From assembly GCF_026340655.1 (NCBI RefSeq), contig NZ_JAPEOZ010000001.1, forward strand, positions 8,370,001 to 8,434,000: a DNA stretch of 64,000 bases, in the 5' to 3' direction. Position numbers and translations under genes: made by a program. Positions 42,861-51,662 of the stretch are shown here, in pieces. Under the pieces are notes generated by a model. It saw nothing but the letters and a program-made list of their open reading frames with translations, did no database searches and was not told where the DNA came from. The DNA is from Streptomyces sp. NBC_01275 (GTDB taxonomy: Bacteria > Actinomycetota > Actinomycetes > Streptomycetales > Streptomycetaceae). Each line of letters starts with the position of its first letter. Position 1 is the stretch's first letter.

Positions 42861-43381
42861 CGGCGACCCGCCTCGACGCGCCCCGACTGCTCGCCCGGGC
42901 GCAGGAGTTGGCCGACCTGCTGATCGACACCGTGGACGACGGCGCCTCCGTCGGCTTCCTCGCGCCCCTCGACCGCGGCGAGGCCCTCGCCTGGTGGCGG
43001 GAGCGGGCCGCGGCGGTGGCCGCCGGACAGCTCGCCGTCTGGGCCGCCCACGACGGCGACCGGGTCGTCGGCACCGTCAGCCTGGCCTTCCCCGACAAGC
43101 CCAACAGCCGCCACCGCGCCGAACTCGTCAAGCTGATGGTCCACCGCGACGCCCGAGGTCAGGGGCTCGGCCGCACCCTCCTCACCACCGCCGAGGAGGC
43201 CGCCGTCGCAGTCGGCGTCACCCTGCTCCACCTCGACACCGAGACCGACAGCCCCGCCGAGCACCTCTACCGCACCGCCGGGTGGACCCGGGCCGGGGTG
43301 ATCCCCGACTACGCGGCCAGCCCGTTCGGCGTGCTGCGCCCGACCACCCTGTACTACAAGCGGATCGCGCCGGGTGACTGA
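42857..43381 (+). CDS. GNAT-family N-acetyltransferase
   Basis: 174 residues, GTG overlapping the regulator stop. The acetyl-CoA loop is RDARGQGLGRTLL (R-x-x-G-x-G), preceded by ELVKLMVH and followed by LLHLDTETDSPAEHLYRTAG, the full GNAT core. Acceptor unknown; small-molecule amine or antibiotic acetylation is possible. Expression is tied to the XRE-cupin regulator. Confidence 0.9.
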   Translation: MTATRLDAPRLLARAQELADLLIDTVDDGASVGFLAPLDRGEALAWWRERAAAVAAGQLAVWAAHDGDRVVGTVSLAFPDKPNSRHRAELVKLMVHRDARGQGLGRTLLTTAEEAAVAVGVTLLHLDTETDSPAEHLYRTAGWTRAGVIPDYAASPFGVLRPTTLYYKRIAPGD

Positions 43382-43425
43382 TCGATGCCGGGTGACTGTC
43401 AGTGGCTGCGGCTACCGTGCGAGAC

Positions 43426-43785
43426 ATGCCGCACGCCGAAGACGTACGCCGTATCGCTCTCTCCCTGCCGGAGACGACGGAGAAGATCGCCTGGAACATG
43501 CCCACGTTCCGGGTCGCCGGAAAGATGTTCGCCACCCTGCCCGAGGACGAGACCTCCCTCGCTGTGCGCTGCCCCAAGGAGGAGCGCGACGAACTGGTCC
43601 TCGCCGAGCCGGGCAAGTTCTGGATCGCCGGCCACGAGGCCCAGTTCGCCTGGGTGCGGGCCCGCCTGGCCGCCGTCGAGGACGAGGCCGAACTGCGCGA
43701 CATCCTCGCCGACTCCTGGCGCCAGGCGGCCCCGCCGCGCCTGCTGGAGGAGTACCCCGACCTGGGGACGCCGTCGACCGGCTGA
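43426..43785 (+). CDS. MmcQ/YjbR-family protein
   Basis: 119 residues from ATG 43426: MPHAEDVRRIALSLPETTEK, then AWNMPTFRVAGKMFATL and ELVLAEPGKFWIAGHEAQFA. This is the YjbR DNA-binding-like fold of unknown function. GTG 43402 would add eight residues; 43426 gives the usual family length. Neither start has a strong ribosome-binding site. Confidence 0.85.
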   Translation: MPHAEDVRRIALSLPETTEKIAWNMPTFRVAGKMFATLPEDETSLAVRCPKEERDELVLAEPGKFWIAGHEAQFAWVRARLAAVEDEAELRDILADSWRQAAPPRLLEEYPDLGTPSTG

Positions 43786-43878
43786 CGGCGCGGGAAAACG
43801 GGTGCGCGACCACCGACCCGAGTGCGGTATTGTTTCCCTGCACGTTCAACCAGGGGAAAGCCCAGGTCAGACGGGCAA

Positions 43879-43952
<74 letters not shown>

Positions 43953-43964
43953 CAGTGATGTCGA

Positions 43965-44003
43965 CCAGCGGGTCTGCCGGAAACGGCAGGCCCGCTGGCT
44001 TTT
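43965..44003 (+). terminator. Rho-independent terminator after tRNA-Pro
   Basis: CCAGCGGGTCTGCCG (43965-43979) pairs with CGGCAGGCCCGCTGG (43984-43998; one T:G position) across GAAA, followed by CTTTTTG. Confidence 0.9.
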
Positions 44004-44133
44004 TGTGTGGTCGTGTGCTCGACGCCCTCGAAGGGCTCCCGCCGCCCGCCGCCACCTGTGAACCTCCCGTACTCCCTGTGGGTTCGCCCAGGCCCCGCCG
44101 GTGTCGGCGATGCCGCTGCCAGGATGAGGCGGC

Positions 44134-44706
44134 ATGATCCCGGGGTGCTGTTCACGCATGCTGCGGGCCGCGATGTTCGCGGCCGTGTGCGTGGTGCTCG
44201 CCGCCCTGGGGCACGTCATGATGTCCGGCGACGGGGCGTCCTGGCAGGTGCTGGTCGGCGGAGCCGTCGGCGCGGGGGGCGCGGGCTGGTGTCTGACCGG
44301 GCGTGAGCGCGGGGTGCCGCTGGTCACGGGGGGCGCGGTCGGCGTCCAGGCGGTCCTGCACTCGGTGTTCTCGCTGGTGCCGACCGCCGCGGACCACGAC
44401 ATGGAGGCCATGGGACCCGCCGAGGGCGGTGGCTCCGCGTCGGCCGGCATGCTGGCCGCCCATCTGCTGGCCGCGCTGCTGTGCGGGCTCTGGCTGGCGT
44501 ACGGGGAACGGGCCGTGTTCCGGCTGTTGCGGGCCGTGGCCGGGTGGCTGGCCGCGCCGCTGCGCCGCCCGTTCGACCGGCCCGCGCCGCCCGTTCGACC
44601 TCGTGCCGGTGCGATCCGAGGGCGCTCGGAGCAGGCGCCGCACATGCTTCTGCTCGCCCATGCGATCACTTCCCGGGGGCCGCCCGCACGGACCGCTGTC
44701 GCCTGA
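44134..44706 (+). CDS. Hypothetical membrane protein
   Basis: 190 residues from ATG 44134. About four hydrophobic segments (AAMFAAVCVVLAALGHVM, WQVLVGGAVGAGGAGWCL, GGAVGVQAVLHSVFSLV, AGMLAAHLLAALLCGLWLAY) and a basic Pro/Arg-rich C-terminus. A His/Met-bearing loop (DHDMEAMGPAEGG) lies between spans 3 and 4. I do not recognise a named family. It ends 50 bp before the ECF sigma gene on the same strand, so it could be its operon partner or an anti-sigma-like membrane protein, but no zinc anti-sigma motif is visible. Confidence 0.7.
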   Translation: MIPGCCSRMLRAAMFAAVCVVLAALGHVMMSGDGASWQVLVGGAVGAGGAGWCLTGRERGVPLVTGGAVGVQAVLHSVFSLVPTAADHDMEAMGPAEGGGSASAGMLAAHLLAALLCGLWLAYGERAVFRLLRAVAGWLAAPLRRPFDRPAPPVRPRAGAIRGRSEQAPHMLLLAHAITSRGPPARTAVA

Positions 44707-44756
44707 CGACAGCCGGAACCGTACGTGCCCGCCCACTCCGAGAAGGACCCCTGACG

Positions 44757-45515
44757 ATGACCCCTGCGCTCCAGCAGACACAGCAGACACAGCAGACAGA
44801 GCAGATGCAGCAGATACAGCAGACCCAGCAGAAGCGCCAGACGCACGAGAAGCACCAGGCACGCCAGAAGCACCAGACGCACCACAAGAGCCGGCACGGC
44901 TCGAAGGTCGACCAGCACGCCAAGGACCGGCGGTCCTCCGCCTACGCGGCTGCCGACGAGACCACCACCGCCCTCGCGCTGGCCGCCCGCAGCGGTGACG
45001 CCGACGCCGTCGAGCAGTTCGTGCGGGCCCTGCACCGGGACGTGCTGCGCTACGTCGCCCATCTGTGCGCCGATCCGCAGGCGGTGGACGATCTGGCGCA
45101 GGACACGTTCCTGCGGGCGCTGGGCAGTCTGCACCGGTTCGAGGGGCGGTGCTCGGCGCGGGTGTGGCTGCTGTCGATCGCGCGCCGGGCGGTGATCGAC
45201 AGCTACCGGTACGCCGCGGGCCGCCCCCGCCTCAGCGACGTGGCGGACTGGCAGCTGGCCGTGGAGCTCGCGCAGCCGCGCGGGCTGCCCGGGTTCGACG
45301 ACGGCGTGGCGTTGCTCGACCTGCTGGCCGCGCTGCCGAGGGACCGGCGGGAGGCGTTCGTGCTGACGCAGCTGCTCGGGCTGCCCTACGCGGAGGCGGC
45401 GGAGCTGACCGCGTGTCCGGTCGGCACGGTCCGCTCCCGCGTCGCCCGGGCCCGCGCCACGCTCACGGACCTGGTCACCGCAGCGACGGCCGCCGCAGCT
45501 CCGACACCTTCATAA
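44757..45515 (+). CDS. ECF RNA polymerase sigma factor with Gln-rich N-terminus
   Basis: 252 residues from ATG 44757 (AAGGA upstream). Residues 1-60 are low complexity (QQTQQTQQTEQMQQIQQTQQ, then His/Lys-rich). The sigma-2 region follows (FVRALHRDVLRYVAHLCADP, DDLAQDTFLRAL), then FEGRCSARVWLLSIARRAVI, and sigma-4 with LPRDRREAFVLTQLLGLPYA and GTVRSRVARARATL. Core regions are complete. Its 3' end overlaps the convergent murJ gene by 41 bp. The Gln tract is encoded by a CAGCAGACA-type DNA repeat. Confidence 0.9.
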   Translation: MTPALQQTQQTQQTEQMQQIQQTQQKRQTHEKHQARQKHQTHHKSRHGSKVDQHAKDRRSSAYAAADETTTALALAARSGDADAVEQFVRALHRDVLRYVAHLCADPQAVDDLAQDTFLRALGSLHRFEGRCSARVWLLSIARRAVIDSYRYAAGRPRLSDVADWQLAVELAQPRGLPGFDDGVALLDLLAALPRDRREAFVLTQLLGLPYAEAAELTACPVGTVRSRVARARATLTDLVTAATAAAAPTPS

Positions 45516-47118
45516 GCCGGGCCAGACAGAGGTACACCAGGGCCAGGGTGAGGGTCCCGGCGGCGAGGGCGATCGCCGTCGGGACGGTCCCGTCGCCCAG
45601 CGCGGCCGCGCAGGCCCGGTCGGCCGTCCAGCCCAGGGCGGCGGCCAGGCCCGCGGCGGCGATCGCCTTGCCGTAGGTCCGGCGCAGCGCGCCGTCGTCG
45701 AGGCGGCCGCCGACCCGTCTGCGCACCAGCCGGGCGGTCACGGCGAGTCCGGCCAGGTAGGACAGGGTGTACGCGCCGGCCATGCCGGTGACCGACCAGC
45801 GGTCGGGCAGCAGCAGATGGCAGGCGGTGGCCAGGGCGATGTTCACCGCCGCGATCCAGACCGCCAGGAAGAAGGGGGTGCGGGTGTCCTCGAACGCGTA
45901 GAAGCCGCGCAGCAGCAGGTACTGCGCGGAGAACGGGATCAGGCCGAGGCCGAACGCCTGGAGCATCTGGCCCAGCGGCTGCGCGGAGGCCGCGTCGGCC
46001 GCGCCGTGGGCGAACAGCAGCGTGGCGATCCGCGGGCCCAGGGCCAGGAACAGGAAGGCGGCCGGGACGATGATCACCCCGCTCGCCCGCAGTCCGCGCG
46101 ACAGGTCCGCGCGCACGTCCGCGATCCGGCCTTCCGCCACGGCCCGGCTCATCCGGGGCAGCAGCGCGGTCACCAGGGACACGGTGACCACCGACTGGGG
46201 CAGCATCCAGATCGTCTGCGCGTACGTGTACGCGGTGTAGCCCGCGCCGGCGTCCGGCAGCCGTTGGTCGACGGCGTTGGCGTAGTTGGTGACCACGGTC
46301 AGCGCGACCAGGTTGGTCAGCACCAGCAGCAGCGTCCACTGGGCGGCGCGGACGCCGGAGCCCAGGCCCGAGCCGCGCCAGTCGAACCGCGGCCGGAAGC
46401 GGAACCCGGCGGCCCGTGCGAACGGGACCAGCGCGAGGGCCTGCACCGCGATGCCGGCCGTCGTGCCGACGCCCAGCAGCCGCACCTGGGCGTCGGTGAT
46501 GTCCTGCACCCGCTCGGGCACGGCCATCAGACCGAGGTAGGCCCCGAACATGCCCAGCAGGACGACGTTGTTGAGGACCGGGGTCCACATCATCGCGCCG
46601 AACCGCTCACGGGCGTTGAGGACTTGGCCGTAGATGTTGAACAGGCCGTAGAAGAAGATCTGCGGGAGCAGGAACCGGGCGAAGACCACGGTGAGTCGGT
46701 AGGCCTGGTGGTTGTCCGGCGTGTCGCGCATGTACACGCTGACGATCCCCGGGGCCGCCCACACCGCCAGCGCGGTGCCCACGGCCAGCACGGACACGAC
46801 CAGTGTGAACAGTCGCTGCTCGTACGCCCGGCCGCCGTCCGCGTGGGTCGCCCGGGCCCGTACCAGCTGCGGCACCAGCACCGCGTTGAGCGCGCCGCCG
46901 ATCAGCAGCGTGTACAGGCTCGTCGGCACGGTGTTCGCCGTGTTGTACGTGGTCGCCAGCAGGCCCGTGCCGAGGGCGGCCGCCTGGAGCACCTGACGGA
47001 TCAGTCCCGTGGCCCGGGAGACCACCGTGCCCAGCGCCATCAGCAGCGACGACCGCGCCGCCCCGCCGGAACGTTTCCCCGCCCGCTTCCGCGGCGTCTC
47101 TTCTGCCGTCGCCCCCAT
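45475..47118 (-). CDS. MurJ/MviN-like lipid II flippase paralogue
   Basis: 547 residues from 47118. MOP-superfamily pattern: SSLLMALGTVVSRATGLIRQ, NTANTVPTSLYTLLIGGALN, FARFLLPQIFFYGLFNIYGQ, NARERFGAMMWTPVLNNVVL, and 13-14 hydrophobic spans. MurJ flips lipid II for peptidoglycan synthesis. Streptomyces normally carry the main murJ near the origin with other genes, so this looks like an additional copy. The stop is inside the 3' end of the convergent sigma-factor gene. Confidence 0.88.
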   Translation of the reverse strand: MGATAEETPRKRAGKRSGGAARSSLLMALGTVVSRATGLIRQVLQAAALGTGLLATTYNTANTVPTSLYTLLIGGALNAVLVPQLVRARATHADGGRAYEQRLFTLVVSVLAVGTALAVWAAPGIVSVYMRDTPDNHQAYRLTVVFARFLLPQIFFYGLFNIYGQVLNARERFGAMMWTPVLNNVVLLGMFGAYLGLMAVPERVQDITDAQVRLLGVGTTAGIAVQALALVPFARAAGFRFRPRFDWRGSGLGSGVRAAQWTLLLVLTNLVALTVVTNYANAVDQRLPDAGAGYTAYTYAQTIWMLPQSVVTVSLVTALLPRMSRAVAEGRIADVRADLSRGLRASGVIIVPAAFLFLALGPRIATLLFAHGAADAASAQPLGQMLQAFGLGLIPFSAQYLLLRGFYAFEDTRTPFFLAVWIAAVNIALATACHLLLPDRWSVTGMAGAYTLSYLAGLAVTARLVRRRVGGRLDDGALRRTYGKAIAAAGLAAALGWTADRACAAALGDGTVPTAIALAAGTLTLALVYLCLARLMKVSELRRPSLR

Positions 47119-47135
47119 CGGGCCAACCTACGGCA

Positions 47136-47567
47136 TCAAGATCGGCGCGACCCAATCCTGCCCTTGCGGGCGGCAGTTGGCGCCTTGATGAACTGCAGCT
47201 CCAGGGTCGCCGGAGGTGCGGCCACACCGGGGCCGCCCGCCATCGCCCAGGACAGGATCTCGTCCGTGCAGTCGTCGTCCATGGCGAAGCCGACCCAGGT
47301 GGCCCGACCGCCCGCCCGACGGCCGGTGGCGGAGGGCTGGACGACGATCACGTTCGCCTGGTCGCAGGGGCCGAGACAGTCCGTCGTACGGACCTGGAAG
47401 GCGCCGGCCGAATCGGCGGCGGCCGTCCGCAGGCGGGTCAGCTGCCAGTCGTGGTCGTAGCCGGGGTGCTTGCGGGCGTCTCCGCAGCAGCAGCCCCTGC
47501 ACACCACGAGGGTGCAGGGGCGGCTGCCCGCGGCGCCGATCAGCGCACGCTGCCGAGGAACCGTCAC
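47136..47567 (-). CDS. Thioredoxin-like (2Fe-2S) ferredoxin-domain protein
   Basis: 143 residues reading from GTG 47567, two bases after the NUDIX-like stop. Core: TLVVCRGCCCGDARKHPGYD, then FQVRTTDCLGPCDQANVIVV, matching the cysteine arrangement of thioredoxin-like [2Fe-2S] ferredoxins (first Cys group CRGCCCG, second CLGPC). It may act in electron transfer or metal-linked redox. A longer reading from 47681 overlaps the NUDIX-like gene and is less likely. Confidence 0.8.
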   Translation of the reverse strand: MTVPRQRALIGAAGSRPCTLVVCRGCCCGDARKHPGYDHDWQLTRLRTAAADSAGAFQVRTTDCLGPCDQANVIVVQPSATGRRAGGRATWVGFAMDDDCTDEILSWAMAGGPGVAAPPATLELQFIKAPTAARKGRIGSRRS

Positions 47568-47569
47568 GG

Positions 47570-48109
47570 TCAGGACGCCGACAGGCCGACATGGGCCAGC
47601 GCCTGCCGCAGCAGGAACCCGTGCCCGCCCGGCATCTCGCTCTGCACCGCAGGCGACGCGGCCTCCTGCGGGCTGAACCACACCAGGTCCAGCGCGTCCT
47701 GCCGGGGCCGGCAGTCACCGGTCACCGGCACGATGTAGGCCAGCGACACCGCGTGCTGGCGGGGGTCGTGGTACGGGGTGACGCCGTGCGTCGGGAAGTA
47801 CTCGGCCACCGTGAACGGCTGGAGCGAGGTCGGGACGCGGGGCAGGGCCACCGGGCCGAGGTCCTTCTCCAGGTGGCGCAGCAGGGCGTCGCGGACCCGC
47901 TCGTGGTGCAGCACACGGCCGGAGACCAGGGTCCGGTTGACGTTGCCGTCCGGTCCGATCCGCAGCAGCAGGCCGATGCTGGTGACTTCGCCGCTGTCGT
48001 CGACGCGCACGGGCACCGCCTCGACGTACAGGATCGGCATGCGGGCGCGCGCCATCTCGAGCTCGTCGGAGCTCAGCCAGCCGGGCGTGGTATCGGTCAA
48101 GTCAGACAT
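47570..48109 (-). CDS. NUDIX-like protein with degenerate Nudix box (DUF4916-like)
   Basis: 179 residues from ATG 48109. MPILYVEAVPVRVDDSGEVT, SIGLLLRIGPDG, then a Nudix-box-shaped helix GRVLHHERVRDALLRHLEKD followed by LG; the canonical REUXEE positions are R-H-L-E-K-D, so two metal-binding glutamates are replaced. The C-terminal part has YIVPVTGDCRPRQDALDLVW. From memory this is the DUF4916 branch. It may not hydrolyse nucleoside diphosphates. The ferredoxin gene follows after two bases, so they are coexpressed. Confidence 0.78.
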   Translation of the reverse strand: MSDLTDTTPGWLSSDELEMARARMPILYVEAVPVRVDDSGEVTSIGLLLRIGPDGNVNRTLVSGRVLHHERVRDALLRHLEKDLGPVALPRVPTSLQPFTVAEYFPTHGVTPYHDPRQHAVSLAYIVPVTGDCRPRQDALDLVWFSPQEAASPAVQSEMPGGHGFLLRQALAHVGLSAS

Positions 48110-48124
48110 TGTTTGATCATACTT

Positions 48125-49276
48125 TCAGTGTCCGTCGGGAAGCCGGTAGACCCGGCGGGCGTTGTCCGCTCCCGCCCAGCGTGCCAGGCGCAGGGCGTCG
48201 GGCAGGCCCAGTTCGTCGGCGTCCACCCGGTCCTGGAGCAGATCCCCCAGACCCCGGCGGAACGCCAGCGCGCCGAGCCCGTAGAACTCCGCGACACCGT
48301 AGGCGTCGGAGCTGTACAGCAGTTTGCGGAACGGTGTGATCTCGAGCGCCTCCTCCAGGACCGCCCGCGCCCGCGCCGGGCCGACGTGGTGCAGGGTGAG
48401 CCCCACGTCCAGGTACACATGCTCGAACACGGCGGCCAGGTAGCCGGCGTGGCGCTGATAGGGCCAGCAGTGCAGAAGCATCACCGGGATGGTGCCCGAG
48501 ATCAGGTGCAGCCAGTCCGTCAGCAGGGCGGGATCCACCCGGTGCAGCCGGAGGTCGCTGTCGCCGAAGCCGGTGTGGAGCTGGAGCGGGAGCCCCAGGT
48601 CGACGGCGGTCCACAGCAGCTCCCGCACCAGCACCGGGTCCGCCAGCCGTCCGCCGTCCGCCAGCCAGCGCCGGGCGGCCCGGGTGACGTCGGCGTCCGA
48701 GGGGCGGGCCGGGTCCAGGTCGAAGCCGGTGCGGTAGGCGGCCACCGACTTCACCCCGACCACCCCCGGCCGCCGCACCGCCTCCAGCGCGGCCGCCCGG
48801 AACGCGTCGGCGTACCCGTCCGCCTCGACGCCCCGCGCGGCGACGGCCTCGGCGACGCCCTCCAGCCGTACCACCTCGCACGCGACACCGCCGGCCGCCT
48901 CGGCCAGTTCGGCGGGCGTGGTGATCCGGTGCGGGGCGAACCCGGTGTCCACGCAGAACACGCCCGTCCGGGCCGCCGCGAGGAACCGCCGGTCGACCTC
49001 CCGCGGGCCCAACTCCGCGCGCCGGGCCAGATAGACGTCGGCGGGCGCGTGCCGCTCCAGGTCGAGCAGGGGCGCGCAGTGACGGCGTACGGCGACCCCC
49101 GCGGGCGTGTCGAAGGGGGAGACGCCGGGCCAGCGGTCGCCCTCGGTGAGCAGTGACTCGAAGGCCGCCCGGTCCAGGGCGTCGACGGCCACCCCGTGGC
49201 AGTGGTGGTCCACCAACTCCAGCTCGGCGAGCGCCTCATGGACCGGTCCGCGAACTGTCCCGTTCCTGTCGCCCAT
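48125..49276 (-). CDS. Amidohydrolase (TIM-barrel, amidohydrolase_2-like)
   Basis: 383 residues from ATG 49276, with GGAGGT upstream, one base after the glutamine-synthetase-like stop. Metal-site motifs LVDHHCHGVAVDA (HxH), LHTGFGDSD, VMLLHCWPYQRHAGYLA and LLYSSDAYGVAEFYGLGALA (final Asp). It belongs to the amidohydrolase type that is fused to a glutamine-synthetase domain in fungal FluG. Immediate coupling to a GS-like gene suggests that the pair handles a gamma-glutamyl or related amide. Confidence 0.87.
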   Translation of the reverse strand: MGDRNGTVRGPVHEALAELELVDHHCHGVAVDALDRAAFESLLTEGDRWPGVSPFDTPAGVAVRRHCAPLLDLERHAPADVYLARRAELGPREVDRRFLAAARTGVFCVDTGFAPHRITTPAELAEAAGGVACEVVRLEGVAEAVAARGVEADGYADAFRAAALEAVRRPGVVGVKSVAAYRTGFDLDPARPSDADVTRAARRWLADGGRLADPVLVRELLWTAVDLGLPLQLHTGFGDSDLRLHRVDPALLTDWLHLISGTIPVMLLHCWPYQRHAGYLAAVFEHVYLDVGLTLHHVGPARARAVLEEALEITPFRKLLYSSDAYGVAEFYGLGALAFRRGLGDLLQDRVDADELGLPDALRLARWAGADNARRVYRLPDGH

Positions 49277-49277
49277 G

Positions 49278-50681
49278 TCAGTACCTCCAGCGGTACGCGG
49301 CGGCCACCCGCTCGTCGTCGAGCCCCTCGACGCCGACGCTCTCACCCTGCCGTACGGCGGTCACCGCGTCGGCGAGGACCGGGCCGAGCGCGGTGCGCAG
49401 CACCTCGTCCGCGCGGAACCGCGCCACCGCCTCGGGCAGCGAGGTCGGCAGCCGGCGCACGCCCCGGGCCGCGGCCTTCTCGGGGCCGAGCCGCGCCGGG
49501 TCGCCGGTCGTCTCCTCGGGGAGCGCGGCGGCCGAGGCGAGCCCGTCGAGACCGGCGGCGATCAGACAGCCGAGGGCGAGATACGGGTTGGCGGCCAGGT
49601 CCACGGGCTTGACCTCGAGGTTCGCCTGCTCGGCGCGCCGGCCCGCCGTGCCCCGCACCAGCCGCAGCGCGCACTCGCGGGTCTCCAGTCCCCAGGCGGT
49701 GAACACCCCCGCCCACTGGGAGGGCTTGAGCCGCAGATAGCTGGCGGGGCTCGGCGCGGTCACCGCCGTCAGGGCGGGCAGCCGGGCGAGGACACCGGCC
49801 GCGAACGCCTCCGCGTCGGCCGTCAGGCCGTGCCGCCGCTCGCCGCCGGAGTGCAGGTTCACGCCGTCGCGCCAGGCGGAGAGGTGGACGTGCCCGCCGT
49901 TGCCGACGCCCTCGGCGACGACGGCCGGCGAGAAGGAGACCCGCAGTCCGTGCCGCCGGGCCACCGCGCGGATCGTCTGGCGGACCAGGACGCTGCGGTC
50001 GGCCGCCGCCACCGGGTCGAGGGCGCCCACCGAGATCTCGAACTGGCCGGGCGCGTACTCGGGATGGACCTGGTCGACCTCCACCCCCTGTGCCGCGCAC
50101 GCCGCCAGCAGATCGGCGGTGCACTCGCCCAGCTCGACCTGACGGGTCGCGCCGTACGCCGGTCCCGTGGTCGCCGGGACGAACTCCCCGGCGGGCGCGG
50201 AGTCCAGGCCGAAGGCCCACTCGATCTCGATGGCCGCCTTGAAGGCGAGACCGTGGTCGCGGGCCGCGTCGGCGACGACCCGGCGCAGGAAGGTGCGGGA
50301 GCAGCCCGGGTGGCGTGCGCCGTCCTGGGTGACCCGGTCGACCGGCGCCCACGCCCAGCCCGGCTGTCCGGCCAGCACCACCAGCCCGTCCAGGTCGGGG
50401 TACAGACGCAGGTCGCCGTCCGGGGAGCCCAGGACGTCGGTGGCGACGATGCGGTCGTCGGCCAGGAACGTGTCGAACACCGGGGACATCCCCACGCCCC
50501 AGGCCGCCGCCGACGCCAGACCCGCCGCCGGGATCGTCTTCACCCGGCCGACGCCCGCGGTGTCGACGTAGGCCAGGACGATCCCGTGCACGCCCCGGCC
50601 GGAGAGCTCGCCGCTCAGCGCACCCGCCCGTTCGACGTCTCCGGGGCGCCCGCCGGGGACGGGATCGGCAAGGGTCGTCAT
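49278..50681 (-). CDS. Glutamine-synthetase-like (GS-I family) enzyme
   Basis: 467 residues from ATG 50681 (GGAGG upstream). N-terminal GIVLAYVDTAGVGRVKTIPA, then AFKAAIEIEWAFGL (metal/ATP), the ammonium/glutamate loop NGGHVHLSAW, and WAGVFTAWGLETRECALRLV with NLEVKPVDLAANPYLALGCL. It keeps the ATP-grasp-like GS barrel but lacks the adenylylation-loop tyrosine motif, as for glutamate:amine ligases (GlnA2/3/4 type). It probably ligates glutamate to an amine rather than to ammonia. Translationally linked to the amidohydrolase gene. Confidence 0.87.
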   Translation of the reverse strand: MTTLADPVPGGRPGDVERAGALSGELSGRGVHGIVLAYVDTAGVGRVKTIPAAGLASAAAWGVGMSPVFDTFLADDRIVATDVLGSPDGDLRLYPDLDGLVVLAGQPGWAWAPVDRVTQDGARHPGCSRTFLRRVVADAARDHGLAFKAAIEIEWAFGLDSAPAGEFVPATTGPAYGATRQVELGECTADLLAACAAQGVEVDQVHPEYAPGQFEISVGALDPVAAADRSVLVRQTIRAVARRHGLRVSFSPAVVAEGVGNGGHVHLSAWRDGVNLHSGGERRHGLTADAEAFAAGVLARLPALTAVTAPSPASYLRLKPSQWAGVFTAWGLETRECALRLVRGTAGRRAEQANLEVKPVDLAANPYLALGCLIAAGLDGLASAAALPEETTGDPARLGPEKAAARGVRRLPTSLPEAVARFRADEVLRTALGPVLADAVTAVRQGESVGVEGLDDERVAAAYRWRY

Positions 50682-50734
50682 ACGTCCTCCACGAGCGCTG
50701 CCGCCGGTACGTTCGGTACGCCCCGGTACGCCCG

Positions 50735-51574
50735 TCAGGGTTTCACGGCCACCGCGCCGTACTGCGGAACCACCGCGGGGGAGTCGGCCCCGGCGCGCCA
50801 GCGCGAGCAGGACACCAGACCCGGCTCCAGCAGGTCCAGGCCGTCGAAGAACGCGGCGATGTCCGCGCCGCTGCGGGCGGTGATCGGCGGGGTCGCGTTC
50901 TCGTTCCAGAACTTCATCGCCGGGATCTGGCCCTCGCCGCCCACCTCGCCGTCGTGGGTCGGGTGGGTCAGGACCAGACAGCTGCCGGAGGGGACCTCGG
51001 CCATGATCCTGCGGACGATGTCCCGGGCCGCCTCGACGTCCAGGACGAAGTTCAGGATGCCCAGCATCATCACCGCGACCGGGCGCGTGAAGTCCAGTGT
51101 GCCCGCGGCGCGTTCGAGGATCGCCGCCGGGTCGTGGACGTCGGCGTCGATGTAGTCGGTGCGGCCCTCGTCGGTGCCGGTCAGCAGGGTGCGGGCGTGC
51201 GCCAGCACGATGGGGTCGTTGTCGACGTACACGATCCGCGACTCGGGCGCGATGCGCTGGGCGATCTCGTGGGTGTTGTCGGCCGTGGGCAGCCCGGTGC
51301 CGATGTCCAGGAACTGCCGCATGCCGCGCTCCTCGGCCAGGAACCGCGTCGCCCGGCCCAGGAACCAGCGGTCCGCGCGGGCGATGTCCCGGATGAGCGG
51401 GAACATCCCGGCGACGTGCTCGCCGACCCGCTGGTCGACCTCGTAGTTGTCCTTGCCGCCGATCCAGTAGTTCCACACCCGCGCGTTGTGCGCCACGCTC
51501 GTGTCCAGCCGTGTCCCGCCCACGTCCCTCGCTCCTTCTCGCACCCGACCGTCCGGTGACCGTCCGGCTGCCAT
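50735..51574 (-). CDS. SAM-dependent methyltransferase (PF04672 type)
   Basis: 279 residues from ATG 51574. TSVAHNARVWNYWIGGKDNY is the hallmark opening of this actinobacterial family, followed by FLDIGTGLPTADNTHEIAQR (SAM-binding) and IVYVDNDPIVLAHARTLL. Substrate unknown. It lies 53 bp before the GS-like gene on the same strand and may share its operon. Divergent from the HAD gene with an 88-bp gap. Confidence 0.9.
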   Translation of the reverse strand: MAAGRSPDGRVREGARDVGGTRLDTSVAHNARVWNYWIGGKDNYEVDQRVGEHVAGMFPLIRDIARADRWFLGRATRFLAEERGMRQFLDIGTGLPTADNTHEIAQRIAPESRIVYVDNDPIVLAHARTLLTGTDEGRTDYIDADVHDPAAILERAAGTLDFTRPVAVMMLGILNFVLDVEAARDIVRRIMAEVPSGSCLVLTHPTHDGEVGGEGQIPAMKFWNENATPPITARSGADIAAFFDGLDLLEPGLVSCSRWRAGADSPAVVPQYGAVAVKP

Positions 51575-51662
51575 TCTGCCGCCGGATGATCACCGCTGTC
51601 CCGGGATTCACCGGTCCCCCGGTAGGGTGAAATTCCGATCATCCCCGGACAAGAAGCAGGAC

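Noticed and set aside
45817..47460. 547-codon forward frame opposite murJ
   Set aside because: It is the antisense shadow of murJ, rich in Arg/Gln/His with no family pattern.
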